64,000 nt of DNA from Streptomyces piniterrae. Its GTDB lineage: Bacteria > Actinomycetota > Actinomycetes > Streptomycetales > Streptomycetaceae. Made by a program: the position numbers and the translations under genes. The notes under the pieces are model-generated. The model ran no database searches, was not told the DNA's origin, and was given only the letters and a program-made list of their open reading frames with translations. Positions 42,114-49,180 of the stretch are shown piece by piece. The DNA lies in assembly GCF_005048155.1 (NCBI RefSeq), contig NZ_SUMB01000015.1:181099-245098 (forward strand), given 5' to 3'. The first letter of the stretch is position 1. Each line of letters starts with the position of its first letter.

Positions 42114-42884
42114 GTGCGCCGGCGCATCATCATCGTCACTGCCGTGCACGCGCCTTCGGCCCCGTTCCTTCCGGACGCGTACAAGTCGCTCTGTGACCAG
42201 GAGCTGCCCGAGGGGTGGGAGTGGCACTGGGTCATCCGGGAGGACGGGACGAGCGATGAGGTCGCCCCCCACGTCCCGGATGACGAGCGGGTGACCTTCC
42301 TGCAGGGGCGTCCCGGCGGCCCCGGCGTCGCCCGCACCATCGCCCTGGCGCAGGCGGACGGCGAGTACGTCAAGGTCCTGGACGCCGACGACCAGCTGAC
42401 GCCCGGTGTCCTGGCCCGCGACCTCGCCGCCCTCGAAGGCGACCGGAGTATCGGTTGGTCGACGTCGCGGGTCCTGGACGCGCTGCCCGACGGCTCAACG
42501 GCCGGTTTTCCAGGGGATCCCGACGCGGGGCCGATCGAGACCGGGGCCGTACTCGACTACTGGAAGGCGAACGACTTCCGCGCGCAGGTCCACCCGGCGA
42601 CGCTCTTCGTCCGTCGTGATCTGCTTCTCGCCCTGGGTGGCTGGATGGCGCTGCCGGCCTCCGAGGACACCGGGCTGCTGCTCGCGCTGAACGCCACGAG
42701 CCGCGGTTGGTTCTCGCCCGAGGTGGGTCTGCTCTACCGCAAGTGGCCCGGTCAGGTGACCAGCCAGGCCTCCCACACGGACACCGCCGAGCGCGCGGCC
42801 CGGATGGCGGTCGTCGAGGCCAGGGCGCGCGAGCTCGCCCGCTTCCGGTGGCACTATCCCGCCGCCGACCGGACTTCCGACTGA
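42114..42884 (+). CDS. Family 2-like glycosyltransferase
   Basis: About 256 residues. GT-A fold pattern: RRRIIIVTAVHAPSAPFLPD, WHWVIREDGTSDE (in place of DDGSTD), GPGVARTIALAQADGEYVKV, the DXD-type motif LDADDQL, and EDTGLLLALNA. No membrane helix. GTG 42114 follows GGAAAGG; GTG 42105 overlaps the UTRA stop and is an alternative. The two genes are coupled; the sugar donor is unknown. Confidence 0.75.
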   Translation: MRRRIIIVTAVHAPSAPFLPDAYKSLCDQELPEGWEWHWVIREDGTSDEVAPHVPDDERVTFLQGRPGGPGVARTIALAQADGEYVKVLDADDQLTPGVLARDLAALEGDRSIGWSTSRVLDALPDGSTAGFPGDPDAGPIETGAVLDYWKANDFRAQVHPATLFVRRDLLLALGGWMALPASEDTGLLLALNATSRGWFSPEVGLLYRKWPGQVTSQASHTDTAERAARMAVVEARARELARFRWHYPAADRTSD

Positions 42885-43004
42885 ACTTCTGACTGGCCGT
42901 CATTTCGTAGTCGCTCGCGCTCTGGTCTGTTGAAGGCCGACGTGCCACCCTGCGCGACACCCATTCGCGCAGCGCCTGTCGCTCTGACAGACAAGGAGGC
43001 GGCA

Positions 43005-43514
43005 ATGAGTGAGACCGACGGAGACAAGCAACCGGACACCTCTCCGGCCCAAGCCACCCTGATCCCCGAAACGACCCCGGACGCTCTCAGGAAGAGCCAC
43101 GCCGCACGTGCCCGAAGCGCCCACGACCGGGCCACGGCCACCTGTCGCCATGCCGGCGTCGAGGAGGATCACGCCAAGTCGGTGCCGACGGGGGACGCCT
43201 CACGGGCCGCCAATGCCGTCCGCCTGTCCGCTGTGTCCCTCGCCGCGTTCTCCGAAAGCGCCCCGGATCCCGCGGCGGACGCCCGCCGCGCGAGGAACGC
43301 CGCCGCTGCCGCCGTTCTGGCCGCGCAGATAGCCCGGTCCCGGGACGGCGGCGGCCCCTCCGACGACGCGTACCGCGCCGCTCTCCGGGCATCTCAGGCC
43401 GCTGGAGCGGCCGCCGCCAGGGAGGGGATGGGCAGCAGCGAGGCGCTGAACGCCGAGGCGGATGCGGCCGAGGCCGCCGCCGTCGCCGCCGCCGAAACCG
43501 CCGGCTGGATGTAG
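43005..43514 (+). CDS. Alanine-rich hypothetical protein
   Basis: 169 residues, about a third Ala, predicted helical with repeated AAA/AEAA heptad-like runs (ADAAEAAAVAAAETAGWM). ATG 43005 has a perfect AAGGAGG 7 nt upstream, which settles the start. No domain recognised. Confidence 0.7.
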   Translation: MSETDGDKQPDTSPAQATLIPETTPDALRKSHAARARSAHDRATATCRHAGVEEDHAKSVPTGDASRAANAVRLSAVSLAAFSESAPDPAADARRARNAAAAAVLAAQIARSRDGGGPSDDAYRAALRASQAAGAAAAREGMGSSEALNAEADAAEAAAVAAAETAGWM

Positions 43515-43596
43515 CGGCCCACCGCGACCTGTCCGGCGCCGCCGCACCACACCGTGGCGCGGTGCCGGACAGGACCGGTGCGCGAGGGGCGGCCCG

Positions 43597-44814
43597 TCAG
43601 TCCCGGTCGAAGGGGAGATCCAGCATGCGGATGGCATTGCCGCGAAGGATCTTGTAGGTCACGTCCGCGGGGAGGCCTGCCACGTGCTCGGCCGCCACCC
43701 GCTTGGTGTGCGGCCAGGTCGAGTCGACGTGCGGATAGTCGGTCTCGAAGGTGGCGTTGTCGACGCCCACGGTCTCGATCGAGGCGATGCCGTGCCTGTC
43801 GCGGAAGAAGCAGCAGAAGATCTGCCGGTAGTAGTACGTCGACGGCGGCTCCGGGATGAGGTCCTTCACCCCGCCCCATGCCCGGTGCTCCTCCCACACG
43901 TCGTCGGCGCGCTCCAGGGCGTAGGGGATCCACCCCATCTGCCCTTCGCTGTAGGCGAGCTTCAGCCGCGGGAACTTCACCAGGACGCCGCTGAACAGGA
44001 AGTCCATCATCGAGGCCATCGCGTTGTTGAAGCTCAGCGAGGCCTGGACGGCGGGCGGCGCGTCCGGCGAGGCGGCCGGCATCTGCGACGACGAGCCGAT
44101 GTGCATGTTGACCACCGTGCCGGTCTCCTCGCACGCGGCGAAGAAGGGATCCCAGTAGCCGGAGTGGATCGACGGCAGCCCCAGATACGTCGGGATCTCG
44201 CTGAACGTCACCGCGCGCACGCCGCGGGCGGCGTTCCGCCTGATCTCGGCAACCGCCAGATCGACATCCCACAACGGGATCAGACACAGCGGAATCAGCC
44301 GGCCGCCGCTGTCCCCGCACCACTCCTCCACCATCCAGTCGTTGTACGCCCGGACACACGCCAGCCCGACCTCCTTGTCCTCGGCCTCCGCGAAGGTCTG
44401 GCCGCAGAACCGCGGGAACGTCGGGAAGCAGAGCGACGCCTCGACATGGTTGACGTCCATGTCCTCCAGCCGGGCCTTGGGGTCCCAGCAGCCGCGCCGC
44501 ATCTGCTCCCGCGTGATGCCGTCCAGCGTCATCTCGTCGCGGGAGAAGCCGACGGCCGCGATGACCCGCTTGTAGGGGAAGAACTGGCCCTCGTACTCCC
44601 ACCAGTCGGTGATCTGGCCCTCGGGGTCGGTGGTGAAGCGGTACTTGCCGCCGACGTACTGGAGATCGCCGATGCCGGCCGTGAAGGGTTTCGGCCCCTT
44701 GTCGCGGTGCTTCTTCGGAAGCCAGGTCTCGAAGAGGTGCGCGGGCTCGATCACGTGATCGTCCACGCTGATGACCTTGGGGAGTTCCTCGGTGCCGCTC
44801 TCGTTGCTGACCAC
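43597..44814 (-). CDS. Amidohydrolase family 2 (ACMSD-like TIM-barrel) protein
   Basis: 405 residues from GTG 44814. It opens with ISVDDHVIEPAHLFETWLPK (the D-x-H metal motif of amidohydrolase-2, here DDHVIEP) and contains CFPTFPRFCGQ, VNMHIGSS, LKLAYSEGQMGWIPYALERA, FETDYPHVDSTWPHTK (the catalytic Asp region) and a final GNAIRMLDL. The family decarboxylates or hydrolyses cyclic acids with a divalent metal. It is divergent from the DoxX gene across a spacer with two operator-like repeats. Confidence 0.87.
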   Translation of the reverse strand: MVSNESGTEELPKVISVDDHVIEPAHLFETWLPKKHRDKGPKPFTAGIGDLQYVGGKYRFTTDPEGQITDWWEYEGQFFPYKRVIAAVGFSRDEMTLDGITREQMRRGCWDPKARLEDMDVNHVEASLCFPTFPRFCGQTFAEAEDKEVGLACVRAYNDWMVEEWCGDSGGRLIPLCLIPLWDVDLAVAEIRRNAARGVRAVTFSEIPTYLGLPSIHSGYWDPFFAACEETGTVVNMHIGSSSQMPAASPDAPPAVQASLSFNNAMASMMDFLFSGVLVKFPRLKLAYSEGQMGWIPYALERADDVWEEHRAWGGVKDLIPEPPSTYYYRQIFCCFFRDRHGIASIETVGVDNATFETDYPHVDSTWPHTKRVAAEHVAGLPADVTYKILRGNAIRMLDLPFDRD

Positions 44815-44855
44815 GCTGTGCCCCCAACTGCCCTGCCGGCGCACCGGCCCAATAT

Positions 44856-44875
44856 CTGACGACCCATCAGTTTCG
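44856..44875. promoter_or_regulatory. Operator-like repeat, copy 1
   Basis: CTGACGACCCATCAGTTTCG. It matches copy 2 (44971-44990) at 17 of 20 positions and holds the dyad CTGA-N7-TCAG. Dyads of this kind are typical TetR-family sites. Confidence 0.55.
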
Positions 44876-44970
44876 AGGTTATGGGCTCGCCTCCGGGACG
44901 ACAAGGAGCAACCGGGAAGTCGGGGCAGTCGGGAACTCACCCCTTGCGGGATCGGCCCGCATCCGCTGAA

Positions 44971-44990
44971 CTGACGCACCATCAGTTCCG
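44971..44990. promoter_or_regulatory. Operator-like repeat, copy 2
   Basis: CTGACGCACCATCAGTTCCG, just upstream of the DoxX-like gene, with the same CTGA-N7-TCAG dyad as copy 1. One copy sits next to each diverging gene. Confidence 0.55.
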
Positions 44991-45017
44991 TGCAGCGGGG
45001 TGACCGAGGGGAGCAGG

Positions 45018-45467
45018 ATGCAAACGATCTGGCTCAGCGGAGCCGAGTGGTTCGCGGTCCTCCGTATCGGCCTCGGCCTGTGGTGGCTGGAGAGCTGGCG
45101 CCACAAGGACAAGAAGAGCTGGTTCGCCGGCGGCGGCATCACATGGGCCGCGGGTGTCGCGGCCAAGCATCGCTGGCCCGTCGTCCGGACGTCCTTCGAG
45201 CAGGTCGTGAAGCCGCATCCGCGCCTGATGGCGCACCTCGTCGCCTGGGCGGAACTGGCTCTCGGCCTGGGTCTGGTCGCGGGCTTCCTGACGCCCGTCG
45301 CCCTGGCCGCAGGCCTGGTGCTCAACCTCGTCTACCTCGTGCTGATGATCCACGACTGGGCGGAGCAGGGGCAGAACCTGATGATGGCGCTGATCTCCGC
45401 CACGGCGCTGCTCGCCATGAGCTGGCAGACCTGGTCACTCGACAGCGCGTGGGGACTGTTCCGGTAG
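45018..45467 (+). CDS. DoxX-like membrane protein
   Basis: 149 residues, four membrane helices: AEWFAVLRIGLGLWWLESW, LVAWAELALGLGLVAGFLTP, VALAAGLVLNLVYLVLMIHD, and LMMALISATALLAMSW. The RIGLGLWWLESW and ELALGLGLVAGFLTPVA patterns are those of DoxX/TQO-like proteins. ATG 45018 follows GGGGAGCAGG. Divergently transcribed from the amidohydrolase; probably co-regulated. Confidence 0.78.
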   Translation: MQTIWLSGAEWFAVLRIGLGLWWLESWRHKDKKSWFAGGGITWAAGVAAKHRWPVVRTSFEQVVKPHPRLMAHLVAWAELALGLGLVAGFLTPVALAAGLVLNLVYLVLMIHDWAEQGQNLMMALISATALLAMSWQTWSLDSAWGLFR

Positions 45468-45501
45468 CCGCCCTCGCCATGTGACACGGATCACCACCCG
45501 C

Positions 45502-46821
45502 TCACTTCTTCCCCTCGAAGGTCACCGGCTGGTCGTTGCGCAGTTCGGTGAAGAGCTTCTTCGCCTTGAGGGGGTCCCATTTCACGGCGCTGCCCTTGGA
45601 GGTGGGGAAACTGAGGCTGGCCACGGGGACGTTGAGGCGCTTGCCGTCGCCGGAGGTGACCTTCTTCATCGCCTCGAAGAGGGAGGCGAGGTTCCGCAGG
45701 TCCGCGCCCTTGTCGACGATGAGGGTGTCCAGGCCGGCGCTCACGGTCGGGTAGACCTTCGACGGATCGAGCAGGATGCCGGGGGTGGCGGCCTGGTCGG
45801 CGAGTGCGGCCAGGAACTTCTGCTGGTTCTGGCTGCGACCCAGGTCGCCCTGGGCCTCCTGGTGGCGCTGGCGGACGAAGGCGAGGGCCGTGCGGCCGTC
45901 GAGCGTGTGGCAGCCCTTCTTCAGGTCGGCGCCGGACTTCTCGTCCCTGATGTCCCTGTCCAGGCACATCGGCACGCCGCCGATCGCGTTCACGATGCCG
46001 ACGAAGCCCGCGAAGCCGATCTCCGTGTAGTGGTCGATGTGCAGACCCGTGTTGCGCTCGATGGTGCGGACGAGCAGGTCGGGGCCGCCGAGCGAGAACG
46101 CCGCGTTGAGCTTGTTCTTCGACGCGGGGTAGTGCTTGCCGGTATCGGGCCGGATGTACGGCGGGAGGGTCACCCAGGAGTCGCGCGGCAGGCTCATCAT
46201 CGTGGTGCCGTGGGCGCCGGTGTGCAGCAGGATCATCGAGTCGGTGCGGCGGCCCGCCTCGGCGGAGCCGCCGGCGTGCAGGTTCTTTTTGTCCTGCTCG
46301 GAAAGGCCCACCCGGCTGTCGGAACCCACGATCAGATAGTTGGTTCCCTTGCCCTTCGGCGCGCGGTCCGCCAGCTCGGTGAGGTCGACCTCACGGTTGA
46401 GCTTGGTGTCGGCCCAGACGTAGGTGCCGACGGAGGTGGCGAGAAGGGCGGTGGTCAGGAGGATCGCCGCGCGGGCGAGGCGACGGCGCCGGCTGGGGCG
46501 GGTCGCGGGGGCTCGGCCCCTGGAGGTGCTGCCGGGACCGGGTTCGCCACCGCCGCCACCGCCGCGGGTACGGCCTCCGGACGTGGGCGGCATCTGGCCG
46601 CCGGACGACACGGGCGGCGCCTGCGGCACGTACTCGGCAGGGGCGTACTCGGCGGGCACGTATGCGGCTGGGGCGGGTTCGGCAGGTATGTACTCGACGG
46701 GCACGTAGTCGGCGTACGCGTAGTCGCCCTGGCGCCATATTTGCCCGGTTCTGGCCTGTGACGTTCCCACTTCGGCGCCGTTTCGGTTCCTGTCGTGCGA
46801 CCCATCCAGCCAATCAGTCAT
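45502..46821 (-). CDS. LytR-CpsA-Psr (LCP) family protein 2
   Basis: 439 residues. A long cytoplasmic N-terminus with Tyr-Val-Pro repeats (YVPVEYIPAEPAPAAYVPAE) and a Gly/Arg linker precedes one transmembrane helix (AAILLTTALLATSVGTYVWA) and an LCP domain: TNYLIVGSDSRVGL, RRTDSMILLH, MSLPRDSWV, NKLNAAFSLGGP, TGLHIDHYTEIGFAGFVGIV, ALAFVRQRHQEAQGDLGRSQ. A Cys pair in CLDRD...KKGCHTL could form a disulfide. Start 46821 is chosen by the MTDWLDG N-terminus. It lies beside the glycosyltransferase/deacetylase fusion. Confidence 0.9.
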   Translation of the reverse strand: MTDWLDGSHDRNRNGAEVGTSQARTGQIWRQGDYAYADYVPVEYIPAEPAPAAYVPAEYAPAEYVPQAPPVSSGGQMPPTSGGRTRGGGGGGEPGPGSTSRGRAPATRPSRRRRLARAAILLTTALLATSVGTYVWADTKLNREVDLTELADRAPKGKGTNYLIVGSDSRVGLSEQDKKNLHAGGSAEAGRRTDSMILLHTGAHGTTMMSLPRDSWVTLPPYIRPDTGKHYPASKNKLNAAFSLGGPDLLVRTIERNTGLHIDHYTEIGFAGFVGIVNAIGGVPMCLDRDIRDEKSGADLKKGCHTLDGRTALAFVRQRHQEAQGDLGRSQNQQKFLAALADQAATPGILLDPSKVYPTVSAGLDTLIVDKGADLRNLASLFEAMKKVTSGDGKRLNVPVASLSFPTSKGSAVKWDPLKAKKLFTELRNDQPVTFEGKK

Positions 46822-46947
46822 GGGCGGCAGTCTGCATGCCCCCGTGCTCTTCACCAAATGGGCGCTAAAAATCCATGGGTATGGGGGTGATGTGAGGGCG
46901 CGCGGACTCCGCCGGCCGCCGGGGGAGGCCCCGGCGGCCGGGCGGCG

Positions 46948-49062
46948 TCACCGTGTCAGGCTCTGGTACGCCACCGGCTGCCCGATCTGCTGCGCGGCGG
47001 TGCCGGATCGGTGCATGCGGTGCCACTTCAGCCTGGTGCCCAGCAGGAACGCCACCACGGACTGGATGACCACCAGGTACATCAGCTGCCGGTAGACGAA
47101 GAGCTGGAACGGCATCGCCCACAGTGCCCGCACCTTCTCGCCGTCCAGCCGCAACGCGTAGCCGGCGCAGGCCAGTTGGAGGGCGAGGAAGGAGAGCCAT
47201 ACGCCGACCGACTGCAGGGGTTCGAGGAAGAGCGCCCCGTACAGCGCGACGATGTCGATGACCGGTGCGATCAGCGGCAGGGCGACCTGAAAGAGGGCCA
47301 GATAGCTCAGGCCACGGCGGCCGAAGCGGCCGGCCGGGCCCACGCCGACCACGGCGCGGCGGTGCTTCCACATGGCCTGGAGCGTGCCGTAGCACCAGCG
47401 GTACCGCTGCCGCCACAGCTGGCGCAGCGAGGTGGGGACCTCGGTCCAGGCGATGGCGGTCTCCTCGTAGACCACCCGCCAGCCGGCCTGCCACAGGGCC
47501 ATCGTGAGGTCGGTGTCCTCGGCGAGGGTGTCCTCGCTGACTCCGCCGACGCCCATCAGCGCGTCCCGGCGGAAAGCCCCGATGGCCCCGGGGACGGTCG
47601 GCATGCACTCCAGCACCTCGAACATCCGGCGGTCGAGGTTGAACCCGAAGACGTACTCCAGGTGCTGCCATCTGCCCAGCAGACGACGGCGGTTGCCGAC
47701 CTTGGTGTTGCCGCTGACCGCGCCCACGGCGGGGTGGGCGAGCGGCTGGATCAGTCGGTGGATGGCGTCCGACTCGAAGACGGTGTCGGCGTCGACCATG
47801 ACCACTATGTCGTGACTCGCGTGTGCCAGACCGGTGTTGAGGGCGGCGGCCTTGCCCGCGTTGGTCTGGCGGATGACCAGCACACGAGGGTCGTCGATAT
47901 AAGTGGCGATATCCGCAGTGTCGTCCGTCGAGCCGTCGTCGATCACGATGATCTGCAGCTGCTGGTGGGTGGAGGCGAGCAGCGAACGGACGGTGGACTC
48001 GATGCCCGCCTCTTCGTTGTAGGCGGGTACGAGGACCGTCACCGGGGCGGTGACCTCCCGCAGCCGGGGCGCCCCGGGCTGGAAGTGCGTCAGCCGCCGG
48101 ACATGGGCGCGGGCGAAGAACACCAGCATCAGCAGTCGCAGCACCCCGAGCCCGCCGGCGATGGCGAGCACCCAGGTCATCGCGCTCACAAACGCGTGCC
48201 CTGCGGCCTTTGCCCAGATGAGGGCCTTGCCCTGCCACCGTTCGAGGAAGGGCACCGGCTCCTCGGTGGAAAGCAGCCCGGTCCCGGCCGTCACGGTGGT
48301 GAAATTTTCGATTTTCGGGTTGCTGAGCAGCCTTTCGGTCTCTTTGTACGCGGTGTCGTTCTGGGGCAGCTGCCGGACCAGTCCCTGCGACGGGTTACGG
48401 AACCACTGGTCGGCGGCGACCAGTGTGTAGCCGTCCTTGGCGGCCTGCTGCGCCGCCTTCCACTCGGCGCCGCACATCGTGTCCACCGTGGTGGTCAGCG
48501 GCAGCCGCAGCAGCCCGGTGTGGATGCCCGTGGAACCGGCCAGCGCCTTCTGGGTGAGCGTCAGCTCCAGCTTGGCGCGGAGGGCGGAGGCCGAGCCCAT
48601 GGCGGCGCCGGTGTAGGTGTTCGAGCCGATCTCGTGACCGTCGGCCTGGATCCGCCGCACCAGGTCCGGGTACTGGGCCGCCTCGGCGCCCCGCACGAAG
48701 AACGTGGCGTGCGCATGGTGCTTGCGCAGCAGGTCGAGCAGGCGCGGGGTCCACACGGGGTCGGGCCCGCCGTCGTAGGTGAGCGCCACGGTGCGGGCGG
48801 GCATCGCGGCGGACCGCACCCGGTCGCCTTCGATGCGCACCACCGGGCCGCCCTTCTCCACCGCTCTCGGCACGGGGGTGGTGCAGTCGCGCTTCGTCTT
48901 CGCGGCGTCGACCTCGTGGGTGGTCCAGCCCTCGAAGAGCAGCGCGGCGAACATCACGGGGAGGACGAGGAGCAGCAGAAGCCAGTGTCCGCGGGGGTCA
49001 CGGGACTGCGCGTGACGCCCTCTGTTCGAGCGCCGCCTCACGTCACGTCCGAGTCGGCACAT
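46948..49062 (-). CDS. Polysaccharide deacetylase-like domain fused to family 2 glycosyltransferase
   Basis: 704 residues. N-terminal membrane helix (about 27-43), then a NodB-like domain (about 88-250) whose motifs are degenerate: TYDGGP (95-100) instead of TFDDGP, and SNTYTG (147-152) where the metal-binding H-x3-H motif should be; the RxPY loop is LRLPLT. A second helix (about 293-316) leads into a processive GT2 domain with DDGSTDD (375-381), D424-A-D426, E515-D-T-D and Q552-R-Y-R-W556, and four C-terminal helices. The layout resembles MatB of streptomycete pellet-forming exopolysaccharide loci. The transferase looks active; the deacetylase does not. ATG 49062 or GTG 49041 may be the start. 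Confidence 0.87.
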   Translation of the reverse strand: MCRLGRDVRRRSNRGRHAQSRDPRGHWLLLLLVLPVMFAALLFEGWTTHEVDAAKTKRDCTTPVPRAVEKGGPVVRIEGDRVRSAAMPARTVALTYDGGPDPVWTPRLLDLLRKHHAHATFFVRGAEAAQYPDLVRRIQADGHEIGSNTYTGAAMGSASALRAKLELTLTQKALAGSTGIHTGLLRLPLTTTVDTMCGAEWKAAQQAAKDGYTLVAADQWFRNPSQGLVRQLPQNDTAYKETERLLSNPKIENFTTVTAGTGLLSTEEPVPFLERWQGKALIWAKAAGHAFVSAMTWVLAIAGGLGVLRLLMLVFFARAHVRRLTHFQPGAPRLREVTAPVTVLVPAYNEEAGIESTVRSLLASTHQQLQIIVIDDGSTDDTADIATYIDDPRVLVIRQTNAGKAAALNTGLAHASHDIVVMVDADTVFESDAIHRLIQPLAHPAVGAVSGNTKVGNRRRLLGRWQHLEYVFGFNLDRRMFEVLECMPTVPGAIGAFRRDALMGVGGVSEDTLAEDTDLTMALWQAGWRVVYEETAIAWTEVPTSLRQLWRQRYRWCYGTLQAMWKHRRAVVGVGPAGRFGRRGLSYLALFQVALPLIAPVIDIVALYGALFLEPLQSVGVWLSFLALQLACAGYALRLDGEKVRALWAMPFQLFVYRQLMYLVVIQSVVAFLLGTRLKWHRMHRSGTAAQQIGQPVAYQSLTR

Positions 49063-49180
49063 GGCCAGTGTTCGAATATTTTGTGGTGATTTCTTTTCAA
49101 GCTGGCCTCACACATGGTGGGCGAGTGTACTCATGGCAGATGGTGGGTACGCGCCCCCGCCGGTGGCCGCCGGACCGGTG

